Shown here one piece after another: positions 1-9,047 of a DNA stretch of 62,972 nt (its first letter is position 1; each line of letters opens with the position of its first letter). The notes beneath the pieces are model-generated. The model did not search any database. It saw only the letters and a list, made by a program, of their open reading frames with translations, and was not told where the DNA came from. The DNA is from Saprospiraceae bacterium (lineage in GTDB: Bacteria > Bacteroidota > Bacteroidia > Chitinophagales > Saprospiraceae): positions 1 to 62,972 of the forward strand of contig JALHLK010000001.1 of assembly GCA_022844565.1 (NCBI GenBank), read 5' to 3'. The position numbers and the translations under genes are program-made.

Positions 1-3000
1 ACAATAGATTGTACAAGAGATACAGGCGTAGTAGCGGTATACAATTTTGTAGCTGCAAGCACATTAACATCGGCTACAGGATGGGTTACAGCTACAGCTA
101 CGAACACTCCAGCAAGTTTCTTGCCAACAGCAGTAGGTGCATGTGACAAATATGAATTTGAATTCAAAGATGTGGGTTCTTTAAGTACATGTAATACAGG
201 TACATTCGTTAGAACATACAGAGTTAAAGCTAACGGTAACCCAGCGCTTAACGCGGTTACTTGTACAAGTAGAGTTGTAGTAGGAAATGGTCCCAATACA
301 AACCCATCTATCGAGTGGCCAATAGCAATGCACAATTGGAATAACTGTGAATTGACAGAAGAAGATGTAAATAACAATACAGTACGAGCAAGATTAAATG
401 TAAGAAGAGAGCGAATCTTCGAACCATTTGAAACCTCGATTGGTTGTGTCTCAGATGAAAAATATTATTCAGTTATATGGACAACAGGTACTCCTGCACC
501 AGAATCAACGCTTATTGAAGGTAGTATAGTAAGATCTTTTGGAGAACTTTGTACAATGGGCACAACACCAAGTAGACACGAAAGTCCATCAGCGGCTTAC
601 AACATCCTAGCTGCAGATGTTTCATGTGGAAGTGAACTTGATGGTAGACCAGGTCCATTATCTACAATACCAGGAGATCCAAAAGGATTAAATGGAGATC
701 CAAGATTTAACTCAAACGTTAAAGATGTAGGATGTAGCGTATTTGGTAAAAAATTAACAATCGAAGAGTATACAGTAGGCGATGCTTGTAAAAAATGGTT
801 AGTAAGATGGGATTATATCAACTGGTGTTGTAATGGAAAGATAGCAGCAAGAGAGACGATCTACAAATATGAAGATACGACTGCACCAGTAATTACAAAA
901 GCACCAGGCTTAGATACGGATATTATTGACGCAACATGTGTAATAAATCATACCTTCTTACCAAGTGCTACAGACAATTTCTGTAATGGCCAAACATTGA
1001 CATGGAGCGCAATTGTATATGCAAATACAAAAGTAATACCATTAAACCCATCAGGAATTACTACACTTACTCCTCATTCATCCTCCGTACTCACAGGTAA
1101 TGATCCATCGATTGTATTCAGAGGCTTACCAGTGGGAGAGCACGGCATCAGGTATTTTGTAACTGATGCATGTGGAAACAGAACGGAGCGTGATTCGGTA
1201 ATCGGTATCTGGCCAAAAGCAGCGACACCATATTGCGTAAGCTTAAGTAGCGCGGTGATGAAGAATGGATTAGTAGAGTTGTGGGCAAAAGACTTCGACA
1301 GAGGAAGTTTCACAAATTGTGGATCAGGAGGTATGTTATTCACATTCAATAGAGGAGGAAATTTCGAACACCCAGCAGGAGCAGGTACAGATTCAATCAC
1401 TTATAGACACTACTTTACGGGTGCGGGTAAATTCTTATCATACGATAATAGTGAAGCAGACGGAAGAAGAAGTTCAGATGCTGCTTATGCATTGGCATTG
1501 GAAGCGTACAATAAAGGAACTGCACAGTTGTGGATACCAGATGTATCAATAAGAAAGAGACCAAGTTTACAAAATGGTACTGCTCAGCCAGACGAAAGAG
1601 TTCTTACAGGTGGTACATCAGGCATGCAATTTGGCTGTAAGGTAGATCCAGCACAGGTAGGAGCACCAATCACGGTAGAGATGCGCGTGTGGGATCTGAG
1701 AAGGTTCAAAGCAGGCACAATACAAGGTAGTGACTTCTGTAGCACAAGATTGACATTGATAGACAATCAAAGTGGCTGTGGAGCAAACACGTTAGTGACT
1801 TTAGGCGGTAATGTACAGACAGAATCAGTTGAGATGATGAACGCAGTAGAAGTAAGCTTGAAAGCAGAATTACCAGATTATCCAATAGCAACGAAGACAG
1901 ATAAAGATGGTAAATACGAATTCAATTCATTGCCAATCGGGGTAAACTATACGATCGAAGCCAAGAAGATTGGAGACTACATGAATGGAGTGAATACGCT
2001 AGACTTAGTACAGATACAAAGACACATCTTAGGTATTAAGAAGTTGGACAATCCATATCAGATGATAGCAGCGGATGCAGATGGAGACGAGGCGGTCCGG
2101 GTGAACGATATCGTGACATTGAGAAAAATGATCTTGGGTATTACCGACAAAATCGACGATATGCCAAGCTGGAGATTTATCGATGCAAGTGATAGGATGG
2201 AGGACGGTCCTTGGCCATTCCGAGAAGTGATCAGCCACGGAGCATTGACGGAGACCACTACGAATAACAACTTCATAGGCGTAAAACTTGGTGATGTAGA
2301 CGGTACAGCGAGTGCCAATGCAGTAAGCAAATCTACACAACCTAGAAGCACAGGTGTCAGACTAAGTGTAGAAGATAGGGCAATGAAAGTAGGTGAAGAG
2401 GTAGAAATATCGTTTGCAGCAGAACAGTTCAACGAAGTACACGGTATGCAGATGACGCTAAGTCACGAAGGAATGGAGTTAATAAGCATAGACGGTAGAG
2501 CGATAGAAATGACAGCAGACCACGTAGGAAAAGTAAGCAAAGACAAAACTACGATGAGCTGGGCATCTGCAAAAGGTACAACTGTAGCTCAAGGTAGTGA
2601 AGTAATGAGAATCAGATTCAGAGCTACGAAAGCACAACAATTATCAAATGCATTATCGATTACCAGTGAAGTGACAGGAGCAGAAGCATATGTAGGTGCA
2701 GACATGGAGCGAAGCGGCATTGAACTAGAAGTGAGAGGCAAGGAAGGCCGACCTTTCGCAGTAGGGCAAAACGAGCCAAACCCATGGAAGGCAAGCACAG
2801 TAATCAACTACACATTGCCACAAGCAGGAGCAGTGAAATTGACAGTCCTTGACGTAACCGGGAAAGTAATACGGACGTATGACGCTAAAGGCGAAGCTGG
2901 GCAAAATCAAGCGACGATCACGCGTGAGCAATTGAACGGAGCATCAGGTATCTTGATCTATAAGGTTGAATCAGGAGCCTTCAGTGCACAGAGAAAGATG

Positions 3001-3015
3001 TTAGTTATAGAATAA
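1..3015 (+). CDS. T9SS-secreted multidomain adhesin-like protein (5' end outside window)
   Basis: The reading frame is open from base 1, so the start lies upstream; an internal TTG at 121 is not a real start. The visible ~1004 residues hold cysteine-containing, HYR/Ig-like repeats (roughly to base 1740), a CNA_B-like prealbumin-type domain (1801-1970), a dockerin-like pair of calcium loops (1984-2140; DADGDEAVRVND and a matching first half ending RHILGI), a cohesin-like beta domain (2355-2720), and a C-terminal T9SS type A sorting domain (2755-3012; opens with GQNEPNPWK, contains VLDVTGKVI, ends KMLVIE). The sorting domain predicts export by the type IX system and removal of the tag at the surface. 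Adhesion or matrix function is inferred from domain types. A terminator follows at 3054. High confidence in T9SS, low in the exact role. Confidence 0.9.
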   Translation, partial: TIDCTRDTGVVAVYNFVAASTLTSATGWVTATATNTPASFLPTAVGACDKYEFEFKDVGSLSTCNTGTFVRTYRVKANGNPALNAVTCTSRVVVGNGPNTNPSIEWPIAMHNWNNCELTEEDVNNNTVRARLNVRRERIFEPFETSIGCVSDEKYYSVIWTTGTPAPESTLIEGSIVRSFGELCTMGTTPSRHESPSAAYNILAADVSCGSELDGRPGPLSTIPGDPKGLNGDPRFNSNVKDVGCSVFGKKLTIEEYTVGDACKKWLVRWDYINWCCNGKIAARETIYKYEDTTAPVITKAPGLDTDIIDATCVINHTFLPSATDNFCNGQTLTWSAIVYANTKVIPLNPSGITTLTPHSSSVLTGNDPSIVFRGLPVGEHGIRYFVTDACGNRTERDSVIGIWPKAATPYCVSLSSAVMKNGLVELWAKDFDRGSFTNCGSGGMLFTFNRGGNFEHPAGAGTDSITYRHYFTGAGKFLSYDNSEADGRRSSDAAYALALEAYNKGTAQLWIPDVSIRKRPSLQNGTAQPDERVLTGGTSGMQFGCKVDPAQVGAPITVEMRVWDLRRFKAGTIQGSDFCSTRLTLIDNQSGCGANTLVTLGGNVQTESVEMMNAVEVSLKAELPDYPIATKTDKDGKYEFNSLPIGVNYTIEAKKIGDYMNGVNTLDLVQIQRHILGIKKLDNPYQMIAADADGDEAVRVNDIVTLRKMILGITDKIDDMPSWRFIDASDRMEDGPWPFREVISHGALTETTTNNNFIGVKLGDVDGTASANAVSKSTQPRSTGVRLSVEDRAMKVGEEVEISFAAEQFNEVHGMQMTLSHEGMELISIDGRAIEMTADHVGKVSKDKTTMSWASAKGTTVAQGSEVMRIRFRATKAQQLSNALSITSEVTGAEAYVGADMERSGIELEVRGKEGRPFAVGQNEPNPWKASTVINYTLPQAGAVKLTVLDVTGKVIRTYDAKGEAGQNQATITREQLNGASGILIYKVESGAFSAQRKMLVIE

Positions 3016-3053
3016 GCTGTGAGCAATTATCTAGAGCAACGTAAATAAAAGAG

Positions 3054-3089
3054 TCTCGGTTTCAGTAAAATGAAATCGGGGCTTTTTTT
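3054..3089 (+). terminator. Rho-independent terminator of the T9SS protein gene
   Basis: An 11-bp stem (3054-3064 with 3071-3081, including three G-U pairs) closes a 6-base loop and is followed by seven T residues. It lies 38 bases after the stop codon. Confidence 0.8.
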
Positions 3090-3119
3090 ATGGCCCAGAT
3101 TGAGTGACGGCCGGCTCAT

Positions 3120-3177
3120 AATGGCTTGCCAAATTTATTTGGCAAAATATAAAACCAAATAAATTTGGTTTGCCATT
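3120..3177. repeat. 23-bp inverted repeat
   Basis: Arms 3120-3142 and 3155-3177 are reverse complements at 20 of 23 positions around a 12-base AT spacer. Each arm itself contains a smaller palindrome (CCAAATTTATTTGG). It could be a small palindromic element or a second, weaker transcription stop; there is no T-run. Confidence 0.6.
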
Positions 3178-3325
3178 AGGAAAACAATAAAAATCAGGGC
3201 AATAGGGTAAATTGAATAATTTGTTAAGGTTCAAATGGTATAATGCTCAAATGATACAATAATGGGAATGACCTAATGTTCAAATAGTTCTATGTTCAAA
3301 TAAATGATCCAATTTTCTAATATAC

Positions 3326-3460
3326 ACAATGTCGATTTTCGCTAAAAGCTAATAGCTCACTGCTAAAAGCCTGCTGACTACAATGTCAATTTTCGCTAAA
3401 AGCTAATAACTCACTGCTAAAAGCCTCCCAACCACAATGTCGTTTTTCACTAAACGCTAA
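3326..3460. repeat. 54-bp tandem repeat, about 2.5 copies
   Basis: Units start with ACAATGTC at 3326, 3380 and 3434, giving an exact 54-base period; the first two units differ at only a few positions. The third, partial unit runs into the stop codon of the barstar-like gene (3457-3459). The AGCTAA-rich theme recurs weakly near 34593-34622. Confidence 0.85.
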
Positions 3461-3741
3461 ACCTGCCTGAAAATCCGATATTCATTCTGCTCATTACTAC
3501 TTTTAATAATATCCTTAAAAATAGCTTTATCCTTCTTATCACTTTCAAGTAGTAGTTTATAGTTTACTATCAAAATAATTGGTATTGGGCCTACAAAAGT
3601 TAAATCATTAATAATTTCCTCAAAAGAATCCCAATTATTGGTAAAATAATCAGGAAAAGGTAAAGCATTCTTAAAAGTATCAAATAACGTTGTTTTTGTT
3701 AAGCAATTTTTACCATCGATATAAATCACAGGATTTTGCAT
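3457..3741 (-). CDS. Barstar-family ribonuclease inhibitor
   Basis: This 94-residue protein matches the barstar family in length (barstar is about 90 aa) and pattern: an N-terminal strand with YIDGKN, a helix, then a PFPDYFTNNWDSFEEII segment corresponding to the LPEYYGENLDALWDCL part of barstar that carries the barnase-binding acidic face. It is cytoplasmic (no signal peptide). It starts 3 bases after the stop of the ribonuclease gene and is surely co-transcribed with it, so its role is likely to neutralise that enzyme inside the cell. Family assignment is by sequence pattern; pairing is inferred from adjacency. Confidence 0.85.
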   Translation of the reverse strand: MQNPVIYIDGKNCLTKTTLFDTFKNALPFPDYFTNNWDSFEEIINDLTFVGPIPIILIVNYKLLLESDKKDKAIFKDIIKSSNEQNEYRIFRQV

Positions 3742-3744
3742 AGT

Positions 3745-4230
3745 TTATTCTTTGATTTGAGTAAAAGTATCATAATGATCTTTAGTGTAATAGGCTTTGG
3801 ATGAGCTAGTTACCAATCTTTCAACACCTCGATTTTTGTTTTTTTCTTTGGGGTGTACATCCCACTCTTTATATTTTCCTTTTTCTAATTTTGGCAATCT
3901 TTTTTCACGATTTTGAAAAGTTCTTCCACCTACATAATTTGGTGGAGCTGTATTATTGGACCGTATATACGCTAAGGTCATTAAAGCATGGCTGGGTATA
4001 TCTACATTATTTTTAGTCAGGTCCTGAAAAGAAAGTTCCTGCTCCTCACTTAATTGCCAAGTTTCAGAATTATCTCTTACTACCTGATTATTTGACTTTT
4101 GTGTTGTGTAAGTTTTATTTTTACTTTCATAGATACCATAATCTACAAGATTTTTCGAAATAATGTATACAAGCCCTAAGCTGACTGCAGCTAAAAGCAA
4201 ATAAAACAGATTACGCTCAAATCTTTTCAT
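3745..4230 (-). CDS. Barnase-like (N1/T1 family) guanyl-specific ribonuclease with N-terminal membrane anchor
   Basis: The 161-residue protein has a hydrophobic segment at residues 8-25 (signal anchor or uncleaved signal), a low-complexity stretch to about 60, and a C-terminal barnase-type domain. The active-site set is intact by alignment to barnase: Glu122 (KEWDV), Arg134, Arg138 (VERLV) and His152 (KDHYDTF). FQNREKRLP matches the FSNREGKLP block. Barnase-type enzymes cleave single-stranded RNA after G. The membrane segment suggests the catalytic domain is exported. The barstar-like gene follows directly, as in a toxin-immunity pair. Role in competition or nutrient scavenging is not decided by sequence. 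Confidence 0.88.
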   Translation of the reverse strand: MKRFERNLFYLLLAAVSLGLVYIISKNLVDYGIYESKNKTYTTQKSNNQVVRDNSETWQLSEEQELSFQDLTKNNVDIPSHALMTLAYIRSNNTAPPNYVGGRTFQNREKRLPKLEKGKYKEWDVHPKEKNKNRGVERLVTSSSKAYYTKDHYDTFTQIKE

Positions 4231-4255
4231 AGCAACAAAAATAAATAAAATAAGT

Positions 4256-4661
4256 GGCTCTATGTCGATTTGAGTGGGTAAATATGGATCGTACCGATGG
4301 CACTCAATAATTATTTCTAGGTGTTTAGCTACGGTTTAAAAACCGCAGTTACAAAATTTGTCAACCCTACGGGTTTCGATTCTTATACTAATTTTACTTT
4401 CAAGCCAGTAAGAACTTTTTTCAACAGATATTCCTTAACAAAAGACCTGGAAGGTCGAAAGATATTGAAACAATGGTCTTCAAACCATTATTAGTTAAAA
4501 AAAAGCAACATTGAGTGCCGTAGGTACGACACATAAAAGAAACCTTTTTACATAGAGATCATCATAAAACCAAAATATCAATTCTTTTTAATTCTATTAC
4601 TGTGATTTACTTTATAGAAGGTAGTATAAAATTTAATTACCCACATTATTCGACATAGAGT
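4256..4661. mobile_element. MITE-like non-coding element with terminal and internal inverted repeats
   Basis: The left end (4256-4283, GGCTCTATGTCGATTTGAGT then GGGTAAAT) is matched in reverse complement by the right end (4634-4661). A second inverted pair lies inside (4291-4307, GTACCGATGGCACTCAA, against 4511-4527; 15 of 17 match). No gene lies between. The first ~150 bases recur at 41363-41514. No convincing target-site duplication was seen. It fills most of the gap 4231-4727. Confidence 0.7.
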
Positions 4662-4727
4662 CAAAAAAGCAAGGTGATTAAAACTCAGGAATGAAAAAAT
4701 TAAAATTGCTTTCACTACAATATCTAA

Positions 4728-5264
4728 TTATTTTCGCCCACTTGCTATCTCTTTTTTGACTTCAATAATGTTGTTTTTTTTCTCCTTGATCAATAGTTTG
4801 ACCTTGCCATTTAGTGCTGAAGTTTTGTAGACTGTTTCTCCATAAGTAATATCACCGTCGTTTTCATTCCACTTTTTAGCAAGTAGAATATAATTGCCAG
4901 TTTTTTTGTCAAGACCAAACATCAAAAACTTAGATGGATCATCTTTATCGAATGAAACACCAATCTCATCTTCATTAGGTTGTACCACAATTTTACCTCG
5001 TCTAGATGATAAGATAATTACTTTTTGACCAGATTGCTTTGTGTTTCTTACCAGTTCGCCATCTTCTATAGACATACTATTCTCTTGAACACCATTATAC
5101 AATTGGATTGTCTTTGAAAGATAAATATCTAGATTTTTAAAATCCATCTTTGCAATTGTCAATTCAACGACTAGATTTTTTTCAAAAGGTATATATCTAG
5201 TTGGTGTAGTGCATGATAGAATAAGAGTCATTAGACCTATCAAAAGTAAAAATGTATTTTTCAT
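4728..5264 (-). CDS. Predicted lipoprotein of unknown function
   Basis: The product has a hydrophobic signal ending in a lipobox (LILSC), so it should be lipidated and anchored to an envelope membrane. The mature part (~160 aa) is rich in beta-type segments and shows no family I recognise. The start is ambiguous: a 15-base tandem duplication (GTTATGAAAAATA twice) gives in-frame ATG-AAA-AAT at 5279 and 5264, plus an ATG at 5285. The most downstream, 5264, gives the best-sized signal peptide and is preferred. It stands alone on the minus strand. Confidence 0.7.
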   Translation of the reverse strand: MKNTFLLLIGLMTLILSCTTPTRYIPFEKNLVVELTIAKMDFKNLDIYLSKTIQLYNGVQENSMSIEDGELVRNTKQSGQKVIILSSRRGKIVVQPNEDEIGVSFDKDDPSKFLMFGLDKKTGNYILLAKKWNENDGDITYGETVYKTSALNGKVKLLIKEKKNNIIEVKKEIASGRK

Positions 5265-5477
5265 AACGATATTTTTCATAACCATATTTTTACTAAAAAT
5301 ACTAATTAAAATTTTCTGAATAGCTCCTGCATTCTCACATTAACAGAATAATTAACTTCTTGAAAAATATTTATTAACAAAGCAATAGATATTCATGACT
5401 TATGCAAAAGCTTTGTTAAAATACGTTATTGTGGTGTAAGTTTAAGGTTTTAATTTTGTCATAAAAAACAACTTTTA

Positions 5478-7250
5478 TTAGATAGCCTTACATTTATCTC
5501 TTAACCATAAGCTTAATTTTTCATCCAAATTAGAGCTAAGTTTACTGTAAACTAATTGGTGATATTCATTCATCCAAGTAATTTCATCTTTACTTAAAAG
5601 GGACTTTATAATTAAGTTCGTGTCTATAGGAAATAGAGTTAGTGTTTCAAATTCCAAAAATTTATCAAAGTTATCATGCTTTTTGGTTAAAATAAGGTTT
5701 TCTATCCTTATTCCATACCGATCATTTACATAAAAACCAGGTTCATTTGATGTTATCATGCCGGCTTCAAAAGGTACTTTAGCCTTTACATTATTTAATC
5801 CACCAAATCCTTGAGGTCCTTCGTGCACATTAAGGCAATATCCTACTCCATGACCTGTGCCATGTGGATAATTTAGCCCTTGTGACCATAAATACTGTCT
5901 AGCTAAAGTATCAAGTTGAACACCAGAGATACCTTGCGGGAAAACAACTTTACTTAAAGCTATCATTCCTTTTAAAACTAATGTAAAGTTTACTTTGACT
6001 TCTTCTTCGATTTGACCAAAACTTATTGTTCGAGTAATATCTGTTGTTCCTGTAAGATACTGCCCACCGCTATCAATGAGCAAAATTCCTTTGGGTTTGA
6101 TAAAAGCACAATTATGCTCTTTTGCACTATAATGAATGATTGCACCATTACCGTTATAGCCCACTATACTGCCAAAACTATCATGTAAATAGTGCTTATC
6201 TTCAGCTCTATATTTTGTCAAAATGGTTCCAAGCTCGTATTCTGAAACAGACCTTGTTTCCAACGTTGACTCTAACCAATATAAAGCTTTTGAAAGTGCT
6301 ACGCCATCCGATACCATAGCTGCTCTTGTATTTTGGATTTCAATATCATTTTTGCAACCTTTCCAATTGATCACAGGATTTGAAATGTGAATACCATTTA
6401 TACTTAATATCTTTGCTATATTGAAATTACATTGATTAGGGTCAATTCCAATTCTTTTTCCATCAGAAAATAAAGCTAGGTGTACGTGTGTTTGTGAATA
6501 AGATTTGATAGCAATGTCATGAAGATCTAAATAACCACTTACGGAATCATCAATTTTTTCTTCATCCATAAAAAGTACGCTTTGAGTTTCGCCAACCAAA
6601 AGATAAGAAACATTTACAGGATTGAAATGCACATCAGTACCTCTTAAATTGGTAACCCAAGCAATATCGTCTAGAGCAGTTAACAACAAGTAATCTAAAC
6701 TTTCTTCTTTCAACCAATTTTTAATTCTATTAATTTTCTCTGTGGCGGAATCTCCGACGAATTGCTCTTTTAAAGTGAATGCCTTACTCTGTGGAATAGA
6801 TGTACGGTGTTCCCAAATTTTATTGATAATGGTGTCTGAGTAAAAAATATTAAACTTAAAAAAGTATGAACTATATTCTTCATTCTGTAGTGCACTTAGT
6901 GTATCTCCGTCAAACATAATGTGTGACCCTTCTTCTAAGTTTTTATTGACCCATTGTAGATATTCAGGGACATATTGGATCTTCTGTTTCATTAGATGGA
7001 TGCCTGTGCCTTCTAATTCTTGTTCTCCTTGTAGAAAATATCGGCTATCAGTCCACAATCCTGCAAAATCAAGTGTCACAACCAATTGTCCTGCAGATCC
7101 AGTAAAACCACTCAACCATTTTCTAATATTCCAATGATCTGCCACATACTCACTTTGATGAGGGTCAGTGCCTGTGACGATGTATGCAGAGACCTTTTGA
7201 AGAGACATTTCTGCTCTTAATAGTTGAATTTTTTCTTTTATGTTTATCAT
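5478..7250 (-). CDS. Xaa-Pro aminopeptidase (M24B family)
   Basis: The 590-residue protein has the three-part layout of large aminopeptidase P enzymes: two creatinase-type N-terminal domains (about 1-310) and a C-terminal pita-bread metallopeptidase domain. Metal ligands are visible: two Asp in LLIDSGGQY...TTDITR, His in HGTGHGVG, Glu in TSNEPGFY and Glu in GIRIEN. It removes an N-terminal residue preceding proline, normally with two Mn ions, in the cytoplasm. No signal peptide. It is transcribed alone and diverges from rpoN. Length (~590-600) fits the long form found in Bacteroidota. Confidence 0.93.
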   Translation of the reverse strand: MINIKEKIQLLRAEMSLQKVSAYIVTGTDPHQSEYVADHWNIRKWLSGFTGSAGQLVVTLDFAGLWTDSRYFLQGEQELEGTGIHLMKQKIQYVPEYLQWVNKNLEEGSHIMFDGDTLSALQNEEYSSYFFKFNIFYSDTIINKIWEHRTSIPQSKAFTLKEQFVGDSATEKINRIKNWLKEESLDYLLLTALDDIAWVTNLRGTDVHFNPVNVSYLLVGETQSVLFMDEEKIDDSVSGYLDLHDIAIKSYSQTHVHLALFSDGKRIGIDPNQCNFNIAKILSINGIHISNPVINWKGCKNDIEIQNTRAAMVSDGVALSKALYWLESTLETRSVSEYELGTILTKYRAEDKHYLHDSFGSIVGYNGNGAIIHYSAKEHNCAFIKPKGILLIDSGGQYLTGTTDITRTISFGQIEEEVKVNFTLVLKGMIALSKVVFPQGISGVQLDTLARQYLWSQGLNYPHGTGHGVGYCLNVHEGPQGFGGLNNVKAKVPFEAGMITSNEPGFYVNDRYGIRIENLILTKKHDNFDKFLEFETLTLFPIDTNLIIKSLLSKDEITWMNEYHQLVYSKLSSNLDEKLSLWLRDKCKAI

Positions 7251-7286
7251 TAAAAATAGAATTTCAATAAAATACGTATGGAATAT

Positions 7287-7317
7287 TTTGATAATATAAT
7301 AAAATGCTATAACTTTG
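7287..7317 (+). promoter_or_regulatory. Bacteroidota-type promoter for rpoN
   Basis: TTTG (7287-7290), 19 bases, then TAACTTTG (7310-7317) match the Bacteroidota -33 and -7 consensus (TTTG / TAnnTTTG) in sequence and spacing. It would start RNA near 7324, leaving a leader of about 125 bases before rpoN. Confidence 0.65.
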
Positions 7318-7450
7318 CTTTAATAAATTATTTCCAGCCACTTTATGTTGATGAAAATGATTTGTTAAATGAAAGGGTAAAAATAGGTTTAAGGAATCAA
7401 TTTTTAGAAAAATTTGTTAATTTGTAGAATTTAAATAAAGGTAAATTTTT

Positions 7451-8959
7451 ATGTTAAGGCAGTCTTTAAGTCAAAAAATGCTTCAGAAGCTCTCCCCACA
7501 GCAGATACAGCTGATGAAGTTGCTTCAAGTCCCTACAGCGACTTTAGAAGAAAGAATTCAGGAAGAACTTGAAGCAAATCCAGCTCTAGAAGTAGGTGAT
7601 ACGTATCAAGAAGTTTTTGACCTCGGCAATGAAACAAGCGGCGTCGAGAATGAAAATAATGAAAATAAAGAAAACTCTGAAGAACCTGCTGAATATGAAA
7701 TGGATGATTATCTTATCCAATACTTAGAGGATGATACGTCATCCTACAAGCTAATGGATGATAATTATCCCGAAGAAAAAGATAATACTATACCTATTGC
7801 CGTAGAAGAAAGTTTTCTAGATGAATTGATGCGACAAGAAAGCACAATGATTTGGGAAAATGATACGGATAGAATTATTGCTCATCAGATTCTTGGAAGC
7901 ATAGATGAAGATGGATATTTACGGAGAGAAGTTTCTGCCATTGCCGATGATTTACTTTTTAACATGAATATCGAAGTTTCCACCCTTGATGTAAAAAGAA
8001 TTCTCAAAATTATTCAAAAGTTTGATCCACCGGGAGTTGGTGCTAGAGATTTAAGAGAATGCCTAATTCTTCAACTAGAAGACAGAATAAAAAAGGACGG
8101 AAGTAACTTAGATCGAAATAAAGTTTTAGGTTTGAGGATATTACAAAACCATTATGATGAGTTTGTAAAAAAGCATTTTGAAAAACTTAAAAAACATTAT
8201 GAACTTTCAGATTTTGAATTGAGAGAAATAATTAATGAAATTGTAAAACTCAATCCTAAGCCTGCTAGTACATTCGAAACAAGCAAATCATATCGCACTC
8301 AATACATAATTCCAGATTTTATCATTACGAATAAAGATGGAGAACTTGAGTTAACTTTAAATAGTAAAAATGCACCGGATCTGAAAATAAGTGATCATTT
8401 TGCTGAAATGTTACTTGGCTTTAAGGAAAATATCAAGGCGAAAAAGGTTGATAAGAAAGATAAAGAAGCTATTTTATTTATAAAACAAAAAATAGATTCT
8501 GCAAAATGGTTTATTGATGCGATCAAGCAAAGACAGGATACTTTGATTCGCACCATGGCTGCCATTATGGAATTTCAATATGAATATTTCCTTACGGGTG
8601 ATGAAAGAAGAAGTAAACCAATGATTCTCAAACACATTGCTGATATAACATCATTAGATATTTCTACGATATCGAGAGTTGCGAATAGTAAGTTTGTACA
8701 AACAGAATTTGGTACCAAAAGATTAAAAGACTTTTTCTCTGAATCCGTTCAAACCGTGGATGGAAAGGACGTATCTACGCTCGAAGTTAAAAACATACTT
8801 TCAAATATCATTTCAGGTGAAAATAAAAAGAAGCCTTATTCTGATGAGGTGTTAAGAGACTTATTGGTCAGTAAGGGATATGATATTGCTAGGCGTACTG
8901 TAGCCAAATACCGCGAACTCTTAAATATACCTGTTGCAAGATTAAGGAGGGTTATTTAA
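7451..8959 (+). CDS. rpoN: RNA polymerase sigma-54 factor
   Basis: The 502-residue protein has all sigma-54 regions: the Gln/Leu-rich activator-contact region I (residues 1-50, LSPQQIQLMKLL), an acidic region II (about 50-120), the core-binding domain, the HTH region, and the RpoN box ARRTVAKYRE near the C-terminus that reads the -24 promoter element. It directs core polymerase to -24/-12 promoters and needs an AAA+ activator; none is encoded in the window. The gene is monocistronic with its own promoter at 7287. Confidence 0.96.
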   Translation: MLRQSLSQKMLQKLSPQQIQLMKLLQVPTATLEERIQEELEANPALEVGDTYQEVFDLGNETSGVENENNENKENSEEPAEYEMDDYLIQYLEDDTSSYKLMDDNYPEEKDNTIPIAVEESFLDELMRQESTMIWENDTDRIIAHQILGSIDEDGYLRREVSAIADDLLFNMNIEVSTLDVKRILKIIQKFDPPGVGARDLRECLILQLEDRIKKDGSNLDRNKVLGLRILQNHYDEFVKKHFEKLKKHYELSDFELREIINEIVKLNPKPASTFETSKSYRTQYIIPDFIITNKDGELELTLNSKNAPDLKISDHFAEMLLGFKENIKAKKVDKKDKEAILFIKQKIDSAKWFIDAIKQRQDTLIRTMAAIMEFQYEYFLTGDERRSKPMILKHIADITSLDISTISRVANSKFVQTEFGTKRLKDFFSESVQTVDGKDVSTLEVKNILSNIISGENKKKPYSDEVLRDLLVSKGYDIARRTVAKYRELLNIPVARLRRVI

Positions 8960-8960
8960 C

Positions 8961-8980
8961 TGACGTTTCGGTCATTTTTT
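8961..8980 (+). terminator. Possible short terminator after rpoN
   Basis: A 4-bp stem (TGAC/GTCA) with a 6-base loop is followed by six T residues, directly after the rpoN stop. The stem is short, so this is tentative; the CAACTCCG hairpin at 9048 with a T-run could act instead. Confidence 0.35.
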
Positions 8981-9047
8981 CAATATTCAAATGTTGGAAA
9001 TATTCAAATGTTCAAATTTTGGAAGTTAATTAATAGATGAGTTTATT

